From assembly GCA_050740975.1 (NCBI GenBank), contig JBOIEE010000226.1:1-12174 (forward strand): a stretch of 12,174 bases of DNA. The letters run 5' to 3'. Made by a program: the position numbers and the translations under genes. Of the stretch, positions 1 through 7,407 are shown piece by piece. Below the pieces are notes generated by a model, which had not been told where the DNA came from, did no database searches, and worked only from the letters and a program-made list of their open reading frames with translations. The DNA is from JBOHHR01 sp050740975 (GTDB taxonomy: Bacteria; Pseudomonadota; Gammaproteobacteria; JBOHHR01). Within the stretch, counting starts at the first letter, position 1. Every line of letters starts with the position of its first letter.

Positions 1-2
1 TC

Positions 3-833
3 GATGACGTGCGCGTATTCGAGGCGCCCTACGGCAAGCTCCCCGAGCTTACCCGAGTGGACACGGACCGCGATGTGGTGTTGGTTTGGAACGGAACCAC
101 CTCCGGGGTCCGCGTCCCAGATGCGAGTTGGATCAAAGATGAGCGCCAAGGACTGGTGCTGTGCGACGCCACTTCGGCGGTTTTTGCCCTGGATATACCG
201 TGGAGCAAACTGGACGCGGTCACCTTCTCTTGGCAAAAGGCTTTAGGCGGAGAGGGACAACATGGCATGTTGGTGCTAAGCGGCCGCGCCATAAAGCGGC
301 TCGAAACCTATCGTCCGCCCTGGCCGATGCCGAAATTGTTTCGTCTCACCAAGCGAGGCTCGCTCGAAGAAGCCCTATTTCGTGGCAGCACGATCAATAC
401 CCCTTCCATGCTGTGCGTCGAGGATTACTTGGATGCGCTGCAATGGGCCGAGCAGGTAGGTGGGTTGCCAGGGTTAATTGAGCGCACCCGAACCAATTTT
501 GCTGTTCTTGAGCGGTGGGTCGACGGGACGCCGTGGGTGGCGTTCCTCGCCGAAGATCCTGCCACCCGCTCGACGACTTCGGTCTGTCTCAAGATCATCG
601 ATCCTTGGTTCGAGAACCTCAGGCCTGAAACGCAACGCGCTCTTATCGCTGAGATCGGTAGTTTTCTGGAGCAAGAGGCTGTGGCGTATGACATCCAGAG
701 CTATCGCGAGGCGCCCCCGGGACTTCGGATCTGGTGTGGCTGCACCGTGGAAGCGGAAGATCTCAAAGCGCTGACAAGCTGGCTTGACTACGCATTTCAG
801 GGCGTGAAATCAGCGAGGTTGGATAAAATATGA
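3..833 (+). CDS. serC: Phosphoserine aminotransferase SerC (5' end outside window)
   Basis: PLP-dependent class V aminotransferase that converts 3-phosphohydroxypyruvate and glutamate to O-phosphoserine, the second step of serine synthesis. The reading frame is open to the left edge and the first visible codons (Asp-Asp-Val-Arg-Val-Phe) are mid-protein, so the GTG at position 9 is not the start. Roughly the first 110 residues are missing compared with a ~380-residue family member. The Schiff-base lysine lies in SWQKALGGEGQHG (codon 237-239). The cofactor-phosphate region FRLTK...TINTPSMLCVEDYLDAL follows. These motifs match the Methanosarcina/alphaproteobacterial-type SerC (TIGR01365-like) rather than the enterobacterial one; this is from memory of the family. 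The TGA stop overlaps the serA ATG (ATGA, 830-833), and serA and serB follow, which supports the assignment. Confidence 0.93.
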   Translation, partial: DDVRVFEAPYGKLPELTRVDTDRDVVLVWNGTTSGVRVPDASWIKDERQGLVLCDATSAVFALDIPWSKLDAVTFSWQKALGGEGQHGMLVLSGRAIKRLETYRPPWPMPKLFRLTKRGSLEEALFRGSTINTPSMLCVEDYLDALQWAEQVGGLPGLIERTRTNFAVLERWVDGTPWVAFLAEDPATRSTTSVCLKIIDPWFENLRPETQRALIAEIGSFLEQEAVAYDIQSYREAPPGLRIWCGCTVEAEDLKALTSWLDYAFQGVKSARLDKI

Positions 834-2407
834 AGATATTGGTGGCCGATGCCATCGCCGAGGAAGGACTCGCATTACTTCGAGAAAGCGGCTTTACCAC
901 CGCCGTTGAGACGGGACTGTCCGAAGCGGCGTTGTGCGAGCGCATAGGTGACTGCGAGGCCGTTATCGTACGCAGCACTACGTTTATCACGGAAAGCGTA
1001 ATAGCGGCAGGGCGGGCTTTGCGGGTAATTGGGCGTGCCGGCGTCGGGGTGGATAACATCGATGTCGGAGCGGCTACAGAGCGCGGAATCGTGGTGCTCA
1101 ACACGCCCGACGCCAATGCCACGACTACGGCCGAGCTGACCCTAGCACACCTTCTGTCCTTGAGCCGGCACCTGCCAGCCGCGGATCGCTCGATGCGAGC
1201 GGGGCGTTGGGAGCGCTCTCGTTTTCTGGGCACAGAGGTAGCGGGCAAGGTCTTAGGCGTCATCGGCTATGGCACCATCGGCCGTATCGTAGCCGCCCGT
1301 TGCCTGGGACTGACCATGCGTGTCCTGGCCCATGATCCGTTCGTAACCGAAAGCACCCTGATCGCGGACGGGGTAGAGCCAGTGAGCTTGGATAGGGTGC
1401 TCGCCGAAGCAGACTTTCTGACCCTGCACTGCCCGCTCACGGATAAGACGCGTGGCTTCATTAACGCCGAGCACATCGCCCACATGAAGCCGGGCGCACG
1501 GCTGATCAACTGCGCGCGTGGGGAATTGCTCGATGAGCAAGCACTACTAATCGCCCTGGAAAGCGGACATCTGGCGGGCGCGGCTCTGGACGTTTTTGCC
1601 CACGAGCCGCCCACCGGTTCCGCATTGCTTCGCTCAGACAAGGTCGTGTTCACGCCACACCTCGGCGCCGCCACCCAGGAAGCTCAAGTGGCGGTCGGGG
1701 TGGCGGTCGCGCGGCGGGTTGCGAACTACCTCAGCCGCGGGGAGGCGATCAACGCGGTCAATCTGCCTCAAGTGCCGACGGAAGAGATACAACGCATCCG
1801 ACCTTATCAGGATCTGGCGCGGCGCTTAGGAAAACTGCTCGCGGTATTGGCCCCCGGCCCGCTCGACGCCGTAGAGGTTGCGCTTTCTGGCCGTGCTGGA
1901 GAATTTGATCCCCATCCGATTGCCCTCGAAGCCGTAGTCGGTTTGCTCCAGGATCAGATGTCGGTGCCGGTGAACAGCGTTAACGCCCGCTATCTGGCTA
2001 AACGTCAGGGGATCGCCCTGGTGGAGTCCCGCTCCGAGGCGACCCACGATTACCTTGCCCTGGTCAGCGTTATCGGCCATCATGCGGATGGAACCACGGC
2101 CTTGGTCGGAACCTTGCTCAGCGACTCCCACCCGCGCTTGGTGCGGATCGATGATTATGAGGTGGAGACGGTGCCTGAGGGCACCCTGCTGATCACCGAG
2201 CACGAGGATCGGCCGGGCGTCGTGGGAGCGTTGGGAACCTTGTTAGGCCGCGAGCAGATCAACATCTCCCGCATGCAAGTGGGTGTGGCTGCGAGCCGAC
2301 GGAAGGCCATTGCCGTGATCGGGATCTCGGCACCTTTAAGTGAGCCATTGCTACGCCAAGTCGAGGCCATATCCGCCATAGACAAGGTCTATCAACTTAC
2401 CCTGTAA
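830..2407 (+). CDS. serA: D-3-phosphoglycerate dehydrogenase SerA, ACT-domain type
   Basis: Oxidises 3-phosphoglycerate to 3-phosphohydroxypyruvate with NAD+, the committed step of the phosphorylated serine pathway; cytoplasmic. The 525-residue length fits the long SerA class. The order is: substrate-binding lobe with GRAGVGVDNID (about 68-78); Rossmann nucleotide-binding lobe with GYGTIG (146-151); catalytic Arg230 in NCARGE, Glu259 in FAHEPP and His277 in TPHLGA; an intervening (ASB-like) domain at about 315-450; and a C-terminal ACT domain from about 453 (LLITEHEDRPGVVGALGTLL). In the family this ACT domain mediates serine feedback inhibition, so allosteric control is likely but not shown here. 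The ATG at 830 overlaps the serC stop by 4 nt. A GAGG about 11 nt upstream may act as ribosome binding site. The stop overlaps the serB ATG by one base. Confidence 0.97.
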   Translation: MKILVADAIAEEGLALLRESGFTTAVETGLSEAALCERIGDCEAVIVRSTTFITESVIAAGRALRVIGRAGVGVDNIDVGAATERGIVVLNTPDANATTTAELTLAHLLSLSRHLPAADRSMRAGRWERSRFLGTEVAGKVLGVIGYGTIGRIVAARCLGLTMRVLAHDPFVTESTLIADGVEPVSLDRVLAEADFLTLHCPLTDKTRGFINAEHIAHMKPGARLINCARGELLDEQALLIALESGHLAGAALDVFAHEPPTGSALLRSDKVVFTPHLGAATQEAQVAVGVAVARRVANYLSRGEAINAVNLPQVPTEEIQRIRPYQDLARRLGKLLAVLAPGPLDAVEVALSGRAGEFDPHPIALEAVVGLLQDQMSVPVNSVNARYLAKRQGIALVESRSEATHDYLALVSVIGHHADGTTALVGTLLSDSHPRLVRIDDYEVETVPEGTLLITEHEDRPGVVGALGTLLGREQINISRMQVGVAASRRKAIAVIGISAPLSEPLLRQVEAISAIDKVYQLTL

Positions 2408-3087
2408 TGGCTGGGCCGCCTTTCAGCACGGTCTTTTTCGACTGCGACAGCACCCTCTGCGCCCTAGAAGGAATCGATGCCTTAGCCGAGCGGGCTGGGG
2501 TCGCTGAGCAGCTAGCCCCACTGACGAGGGCGGCTATGGACGGTGTCATTCCCTTGGAGCAGATATATCGCCATAGGCTAGAGGTGATCCGCCCCGATAG
2601 CGAGTCCATGGCGTGGTTGGGACGGTATTACTTAAAGACGCTGGTCGATGGGGCGGGCGAAGTCGTGCGTGCCTTGCAGGCGCTGGGAAAGCGCGTCTAC
2701 ATCGTGAGCGGCGGGATCCGGCAAGCTGTGCTGCACGTGGCAGGGGCCTTGGAGATCCCCCAAGAGCGGGTGCACGCCGTGGGTTTATTTTTCAACGAGC
2801 AAGGAGCTTTTGTCGGTTATGATGAGCGCTCGGCCTTGGTGCGCGCCGATGGCAAAGCCACTGTGTGCCGTGAGCTCTTGTCCAACGGAGAGGCAGCGGC
2901 TCTGGTAGGAGACGGCATGGTAGACATTGCAGCTCAATCCGCTGGCGTGCTCATCATCGGCTTTGGCGGCGTAGTGCGCCGATCACGGGTGGCGGAGCAG
3001 GCGACGATCTATATCGATGAGCCCTCGCTGCGCCCTGTGCTGCCGTTTCTTTTGACTCGCGAAGAGCAGGATCGAGTTAAGCTTTAG
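2407..3087 (+). CDS. serB: Phosphoserine phosphatase SerB, HAD superfamily
   Basis: Hydrolyses O-phosphoserine to L-serine, the last step of the pathway. The 226-residue protein has every HAD signature: motif I DCDST (nucleophile Asp12, acid/base Asp14), motif II Ser101 in VYIVSGGI, motif III Lys150 in RADGKAT, and motif IV GDGMVD with Asp169 and Asp173 for Mg2+. A helical cap (about 20-75) containing EGIDALAERAGV fits PSP enzymes. The tail GFGGVVRRSRVAEQATIYI resembles the eukaryote/plant-type PSP more than the long E. coli SerB, and there is no N-terminal ACT extension. The ATG shares its A with the serA stop (TAATG). No good ribosome binding site precedes it, so it is probably translationally coupled to serA. 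Another small-molecule HAD phosphatase is possible from sequence alone, but the operon context argues strongly for SerB. Confidence 0.93.
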   Translation: MAGPPFSTVFFDCDSTLCALEGIDALAERAGVAEQLAPLTRAAMDGVIPLEQIYRHRLEVIRPDSESMAWLGRYYLKTLVDGAGEVVRALQALGKRVYIVSGGIRQAVLHVAGALEIPQERVHAVGLFFNEQGAFVGYDERSALVRADGKATVCRELLSNGEAAALVGDGMVDIAAQSAGVLIIGFGGVVRRSRVAEQATIYIDEPSLRPVLPFLLTREEQDRVKL

Positions 3088-3101
3088 CAAGCCGGAAATT
3101 T

Positions 3102-3108
3102 GGAGGAG
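3102..3108 (+). promoter_or_regulatory. Ribosome binding site of the CBS-domain gene
   Basis: GGAGGAG lies 5 nt before the ATG at 3114. It is the best Shine-Dalgarno match in the serine operon and gives the last gene its own translation start, unlike the coupled serA and serB. Confidence 0.8.
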
Positions 3109-3113
3109 CGCTG

Positions 3114-3542
3114 ATGAAAACAGTAAGACAACTACTCGATGAAAAAGGCCACGAGGTGGTTTCTATCGCGGCTGGCGATTCGATATTCGAGGGCCTCAAG
3201 CTGATGGCGGAGAAAGGGATCGGGGCGCTCGTGGTCATGGATGGCCCTAAGCTCGTGGGCGTCATTTCGGAGCGCGACTATGCGCGCAAGGTTATCCTGC
3301 GGGGCCGGTCATCGAATACAACGCCGATCCGGGAAATCATGAGCGCACCGGTTGTCTGTGCTCGGCCAGAGCATACGGTGGAGGAATGCATGGCGCTGGT
3401 CACCGAAAAACGGATCCGTCACTTGCCGGTGCTGCAAGGGACAGAGCTGGTGGGCATGATCTCGATCGGGGATCTGGTTAAGTCCATCATTGCTGAGCAG
3501 CAATTCGTGATCGAGCAGCTTGAAAGCTACATCGCGGGGTGA
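3114..3542 (+). CDS. Small two-CBS-domain protein
   Basis: A 142-residue soluble protein made almost entirely of two CBS motifs (a Bateman module). CBS1 spans about 8-62 (VVSIAAGDSIFEGLKLMAEKG...GALVVMD...LVGVISERDYARKV) and CBS2 about 74-130 (IMSAPVVCARPEHTVEECMALVTEKRIRHLPV...LVGMISIGDLVKSII). A short helix follows (AEQQFVIEQLESYIAG). Such modules usually bind adenine-nucleotide ligands (AMP, ATP, NAD or SAM) and act as sensors. No catalytic or DNA-binding domain is attached, so its partner is unknown. The gene lies 26 nt after serB on the same strand, probably in the same transcript, and a hairpin follows it. A link to serine or one-carbon metabolism is inference from position only; stand-alone CBS proteins are widespread in bacteria and often unlinked to neighbours. 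Confidence 0.9.
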   Translation: MKTVRQLLDEKGHEVVSIAAGDSIFEGLKLMAEKGIGALVVMDGPKLVGVISERDYARKVILRGRSSNTTPIREIMSAPVVCARPEHTVEECMALVTEKRIRHLPVLQGTELVGMISIGDLVKSIIAEQQFVIEQLESYIAG

Positions 3543-3558
3543 GAGAAATCAGCGACGC

Positions 3559-3598
3559 TCGCCCTTCCGGCGCGGCTTGCTGAGCGCTGGGAGGGCGG
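3559..3598 (+). terminator. Hairpin between convergent operons, probable + strand terminator
   Basis: A 15-bp stem (3559-3573 with 3584-3598) closes a 10-nt loop (3574-3583). It has no mismatch if three G.U pairs are allowed. It starts 16 nt after the CBS-gene stop. Read as minus-strand RNA, the three G.U pairs become A.C mismatches, so the fold favours the + strand transcript (the serine operon). The downstream U-tract is poor, with scattered T runs at 3605-3620, so this could be a weak or factor-assisted terminator or a 3' stabiliser. It may also partly serve the operon arriving from the other side. Confidence 0.6.
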
Positions 3599-3622
3599 CG
3601 CAACTTTGAAAACTCTTTCTAC

Positions 3623-4495
3623 CTAAGGATGGCCAAGCTCTTCGACCTTCAACCAGGTGCGGCGCACGCTTTGTCCTTGAATGCTGGCGTCTTCCAGGAG
3701 ACCCGAAGCGCGGTCGTTGAACTGCTCGCTTACCGCTCCGAGGTCTATCCACTGGTCGAGCTGTGTGGACACGGTAGTGCTTAACGTCTGGGTGTCTATG
3801 CTGGCGCTGCCAGGATCTCCAGTTAACGCCTCCAGCCGGGGTGAAATGTGCAGCGTGACCTGAGCGCCGTTGACCAAAGGCCTTACGTAAAAGCCGGAGG
3901 CGATGTCGCGATAATCACTCGAGCGCTGAATCACCGCGCCGCCAGGACCGATGATGACCGTCTCGCCGCTTAAAGGTACCGATCGACCGGTGTAAATGAA
4001 CGCCGCTTGTCCTTCTACTGTTTGGACAAAGTGCGTATGATCTTGGCTTGACTGATCTTCGGCACCGAAGGCGCGATAACGCAGCTCACCCCGTTTGCCG
4101 CGGTGCTCAAGGACTACACCCTCCGTCTCACGCGGGTCGTCGTACCCGAGATCGAAATCACCCCCGCGATAGCGCCCTGAGAGGCCCTGACTCGTTTCCA
4201 CGCCCTCTTGCTCGGTCTGCTGACGTACGATGATTTTCAAACGGCGCAATGGGCGGTCTACAACCGCAAGGGCGCGCTTGATTTCCAGCAGATTGCGTTG
4301 GGTAGAACGCACGATGAGCTGGCGGCTCATGCCAGTTACGGTTCCGCCAGGGACCACTAGGGGCTTCAGCAGCGGGATCACATCGGCGCTCAGACGATGC
4401 TCCAGAGGTATCACCTCCAGGACCATTTCCTGCGCCAGGACATAGCCTGGGAACAATGCTAGATCGACGAAAATAAAGCTTACGACAAGAGGCAT
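3623..4495 (-). CDS. Small exported secretin-like protein (NolW/secretin short domain)
   Basis: A hydrophobic N-terminus (PLVVSFIFVDLALFPGYVLA) followed by AQE looks like a signal peptide, so the mature protein is periplasmic or outer-membrane. About residues 25-95 (VLEVIPLEHRLSADVIPLLKPLVVPGGTVTGMSRQLIVRSTQRNLLEIKRALAVVDRP) match the N1/short domain of type II/III secretins. The remainder has secretin-like strands (AAFIYTGRSVPL, FYVRPLVNGAQVTLHISPRLEAL). At about 290 residues it is far shorter than a pore-forming secretin (usually 450 or more). The ATG at 4495 is chosen because GGTGA lies about 8 nt upstream; a GTG at 4507 would add four residues. It is 61 nt downstream of algC and likely co-transcribed. 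No other secretion-system gene is visible, so its partner is unknown. It could be an assembly or cell-envelope accessory protein. Confidence 0.75.
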   Translation of the reverse strand: MPLVVSFIFVDLALFPGYVLAQEMVLEVIPLEHRLSADVIPLLKPLVVPGGTVTGMSRQLIVRSTQRNLLEIKRALAVVDRPLRRLKIIVRQQTEQEGVETSQGLSGRYRGGDFDLGYDDPRETEGVVLEHRGKRGELRYRAFGAEDQSSQDHTHFVQTVEGQAAFIYTGRSVPLSGETVIIGPGGAVIQRSSDYRDIASGFYVRPLVNGAQVTLHISPRLEALTGDPGSASIDTQTLSTTVSTQLDQWIDLGAVSEQFNDRASGLLEDASIQGQSVRRTWLKVEELGHP

Positions 4496-4556
4496 TGTGT
4501 GGTTCACCGGTTAGCGGATCGAGTTTTCGGTGCGCCGCTTGGTAGGCGTTGCCGCC

Positions 4557-6938
4557 TTAAAACGGCAGCTTGAGCGTGGGATCTAGCGCCAGCAACTTCT
4601 CTCTAAACCGCTCCTGAACAATCTTTAAGGCCGCTTGATGATCGCCTTCAAAGCGTAGAACCAAACAGGGCGTGGTATTGGAGGCCCGAACCAGTCCCCA
4701 ACCTTCTTTAAAGTCCACCCGTAAACCGTCCACGGTAAAAACTTCGCCGGTCTGAAACTGAGCCGAAGAGACGAGGTCCTGCATAAACTGAGCATGCCGC
4801 TCTTCCGGCATATCCAGGCGCAGCTCAGGGGTCGCCACCCCACCCGGTAGCTCGGCAAAAACGGCTGCCGGGGGCTTGTTTTGCTCGATTAAGATCTCCA
4901 GCAGACGCGCGGCGGCATATAAGGCGTCATCGAAACCATACCATCGTTCTTTGAAAAAGATGTGACCGCTCATCTCGCCCGCCAATAAGGCCCCCGTCTC
5001 CTTCATCTTCGACTTGATCAGCGAATGTCCGGTCTTCCACATCAACGGCGTTCCGCCGGCTTCTTGGATCACCCGTCGCAAGTGGTTGCTGCACTTGACA
5101 TCGAAGATGACGGTGGCTCCGAGGTTACGCTTGAGCAGGTCGCGCGCAAACAGCATCATCTGCCTATCTGGCCAGATAATAGTACCCTGGCTATCCACCA
5201 CGCCTAAGCGGTCTCCGTCACCGTCGAAGGCCAATCCCAAATCGGCCCGATCGTCCTTCACCCGCTCGATCAAAGCGTGCAGATTTTCCGGCTGGCTGGG
5301 ATCGGGGTGGTGGTTGGGAAAACGGCCATCGACCTCGCAGAAAAGCTCCACCACGTCGTGCCCAAGAGCCCGGAGTAATTGTGGCGCCACGGCTCCCGGC
5401 ACTCCATTGCCGCAATCGATCACCACCTTCAGCGAATTGCCCAAGACCACGGGAATATCTTCGGTAATGCGATAAACATACTCCGAGATAACCTCCTCCC
5501 TCTCGAGCGTGCCGGCGCCGCTTGAGAGATCACCGCTTGCGATCCGGGTTCGTATCGCCTTGATGGTCTCCCCGGACAGGGTTTCGCCCCCCAAAACGAT
5601 CTTCAATCCGTTGTATTCGGGCGGATTATGGCTGCCGGTTACCATGATGCCGCTGCCGGTTTCAAAATAATGGGTGGCGAAGTACAACACCGGCGTCGGT
5701 ACCTGACCGATGTCGATCACATCGCGGCCGCTCGCGAGCAGTCCCTTGGCCAGCGCATCGGCCAAGGCGGGACCGGAAATGCGCCCGTCCCGCCCTACCA
5801 CAAGCTTTTGCAACCCCTTGGTGCCGGCCTCACTGCCGACTGCCCGGCCGATCTGGTACACATGGCTTTCGGTCAAGGACCGGCCGACCACGCCACGAAT
5901 GTCATAAGCCCGAAATATGCTATCGGGAGGCACCGGTTCAGCGGGTTCAGGGGTTTGCGAACGTTGGGGAGCTCTTTCTGCCGTGGCTTTTTCGCCCGCT
6001 GTTTCTAGCGCGGGAAGAGGGGCCGTCCCCAACTCAACAGCCGGGGTTTCAGGGGTAATATTCGCTGGCTGTGGTTGCGCATTCAGTGCCGCTCGAGATC
6101 GGTAATACAATCCCCCTCCTCCGACCAGCAGCAGGGCAATGATGAGGATAGACATTCGGCTTTCGCCGCCTGCACTCTGCGCCGGTCCCTCGTCCGACCA
6201 TAGGTTAAGCACCCAGCTTGTTCTCGCTACCTTTGCGTGCACCGGCGTAACCGATTGCTTGAGCGTCTTCTCGCCTTTCGCAGCCAAGACCACGCGGGCA
6301 CCGGAACCGGGCACCAGTTGCTGCAACTCAAAGTACCCATCCCCGGGATCCAGCCCTGTGGCGAGATGTTGCAGCGGTTCCACCGCGGTGCTTAAATGGA
6401 GCACCCCGGAAACCAAACCATTCTTTCCCTGCACCGGCCGCACCATGACCAGGCGCTGGGCCGGCGTTCCCAACATATGCACCTCCGCCTTGACCGGCTC
6501 GCCTTGACCAGCGCGGCGAATCATGTCTATGGAGGCGAAACCGAGCGAACCCTCGCGGCGCATGGCATCTAAACTGATGCGCTCGGCAGGCAAGAGCAGC
6601 AGCTCTGTTGCTTGAGGAAACCGCGGCCGCCATGTTTCGGCCAAGGATCGCAAACCGCTCTCGTCTTTGCGCTGCAATAGCTCGATCAACTGAGGTTCGG
6701 CAACCAGCTTGTCGATCTCGGTCTCATAACCCGCCAAGCCCTTAGCCAAAGCCGCGGCCAGCGCTTCCGCCTCATGCTGGACTCGGGGATCGATCTCTGC
6801 CTGCGAAGCACTGCCGGAAAAGCCGGACCACCCTAGGACAAGCAGCAGCGCGGCCGTCGCCCCGCCCAGCGCCCATTGAACGCGCCGTGGGAGCTTCTGT
6901 ATACCATTCAGCAAGCTTTTGAGGTCGAACTTTTTCAT
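4557..6938 (-). CDS. algC: Membrane-anchored phosphomannomutase/phosphoglucomutase (AlgC-type)
   Basis: Interconverts mannose-6-P/mannose-1-P and glucose-6-P/glucose-1-P, supplying sugar-1-phosphates for LPS, exopolysaccharide and nucleotide sugars. From the ATG at 6938 it has 793 residues. The N-terminal part has a membrane helix (about 22-40), an extracytoplasmic alpha/beta domain (about 47-260, CACHE-like in general appearance), a second helix (262-279) and a Pro/Ala/Glu-rich linker (282-340). The mutase follows: RAYDIRG (343-349), phosphoserine loop TGSHNP (Ser436), metal loop DGDGDR (572-577), sugar loop GEMSGH (654-659) and phosphate loop RASNTTP (751-757). All four catalytic elements are intact. 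The frame stays open further upstream into dut, but AAAGGA 6 nt before 6938 and the MKKFDLK start decide this ATG. It sits between dut and the secretin-like gene; dut-algC adjacency is known in pseudomonads. Confidence 0.93.
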   Translation of the reverse strand: MKKFDLKSLLNGIQKLPRRVQWALGGATAALLLVLGWSGFSGSASQAEIDPRVQHEAEALAAALAKGLAGYETEIDKLVAEPQLIELLQRKDESGLRSLAETWRPRFPQATELLLLPAERISLDAMRREGSLGFASIDMIRRAGQGEPVKAEVHMLGTPAQRLVMVRPVQGKNGLVSGVLHLSTAVEPLQHLATGLDPGDGYFELQQLVPGSGARVVLAAKGEKTLKQSVTPVHAKVARTSWVLNLWSDEGPAQSAGGESRMSILIIALLLVGGGGLYYRSRAALNAQPQPANITPETPAVELGTAPLPALETAGEKATAERAPQRSQTPEPAEPVPPDSIFRAYDIRGVVGRSLTESHVYQIGRAVGSEAGTKGLQKLVVGRDGRISGPALADALAKGLLASGRDVIDIGQVPTPVLYFATHYFETGSGIMVTGSHNPPEYNGLKIVLGGETLSGETIKAIRTRIASGDLSSGAGTLEREEVISEYVYRITEDIPVVLGNSLKVVIDCGNGVPGAVAPQLLRALGHDVVELFCEVDGRFPNHHPDPSQPENLHALIERVKDDRADLGLAFDGDGDRLGVVDSQGTIIWPDRQMMLFARDLLKRNLGATVIFDVKCSNHLRRVIQEAGGTPLMWKTGHSLIKSKMKETGALLAGEMSGHIFFKERWYGFDDALYAAARLLEILIEQNKPPAAVFAELPGGVATPELRLDMPEERHAQFMQDLVSSAQFQTGEVFTVDGLRVDFKEGWGLVRASNTTPCLVLRFEGDHQAALKIVQERFREKLLALDPTLKLPF

Positions 6939-6944
6939 ACCTAT

Positions 6945-6950
6945 TCCTTT
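6945..6950 (-). promoter_or_regulatory. Ribosome binding site deciding the algC start
   Basis: On the minus strand AAAGGA is 6 nt before the ATG at 6938. This spacing favours 6938 over upstream in-frame starts at 6959 and 7052, which lie inside dut and lack a comparable site. Confidence 0.7.
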
Positions 6951-6951
6951 T

Positions 6952-7407
6952 TCAAGCATAGCCGGTGTGGCCAAACCCGCCAGCGCCCCGCTCGCTTTCC
7001 TCAAACGCTTGCACCAATTCAAACTGTGCCCGCACGATGGGAACGAACACAAGCTGCGCCAAGCGCTCTCCGGGAAGGATGTGAAACGGGTCTCTTCCCC
7101 TGTTCCAGCAAGAAATAAAGATCTCGCCCTGATAATCGGAATCGATAAGGCCCACCAAATTACCCAGCACGATGCCGTGTTTGTGGCCTAAACCGGAGCG
7201 CGGTAGCACCATGGCTGCCAACGCCTGATCGGCGATGTGCAGCGCCAAACCCGTGGGGATGAGCCGAGTTTCGCCCGGCAGGAGCATCAAGGGCTCCACA
7301 ATGCAGGCGCGTAAGTCCACCCCGGCGGAGCCCAGGGTGGCGTATTCCGGCAAGGGAAATTCTCGGCCCAATCGTCGGTCAAGGACTTTCAGTTGGATGC
7401 GTTTCAC
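6952..7407 (-). CDS. dut: Deoxyuridine 5'-triphosphate nucleotidohydrolase (dUTPase)
   Basis: Hydrolyses dUTP to dUMP and pyrophosphate, keeping uracil out of DNA and supplying the dTMP precursor; homotrimeric in the family. The 151-residue protein aligns end to end with E. coli Dut from memory. All five motifs are present: SAGVDLRA (27-34), PRSGLGHKHGIVLGN (69-83), GLIDSDYQGE (85-94), PGERLAQLVFVP (111-122) and the flexible C-terminal arm RGAGGFGHTG (140-149). The start is a GTG at 7405-7407. An in-frame stop six codons upstream leaves no earlier start, and the family N-terminus (MKKIDVKILD in E. coli) matches MKRIQLKVLD. The start therefore lies inside the coaBC 3' end, overlapping it by 29 nt, with no clear ribosome binding site, which suggests coupled translation. 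The stop is 13 nt before the algC ATG. Confidence 0.97.
   Translation of the reverse strand: MKRIQLKVLDRRLGREFPLPEYATLGSAGVDLRACIVEPLMLLPGETRLIPTGLALHIADQALAAMVLPRSGLGHKHGIVLGNLVGLIDSDYQGEIFISCWNRGRDPFHILPGERLAQLVFVPIVRAQFELVQAFEESERGAGGFGHTGYA

Noticed and set aside
763..1263. 166-codon open frame antisense to serA
   Set aside because: It is Ser/Arg/Thr-rich, as expected for the antisense of a GC-rich gene, and overlaps a confidently assigned enzyme; no family resemblance.
5014..5475. 153-codon open frame antisense to the algC mutase domain
   Set aside because: Overlaps intact catalytic motifs on the opposite strand and shows low-complexity Ser/Arg composition without a recognisable domain.
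6939..7052. N-terminal extension of algC into dut
   Set aside because: The frame is open, but the extra residues lie inside the well-conserved dut gene, and AAAGGA at 6 nt spacing points to 6938.
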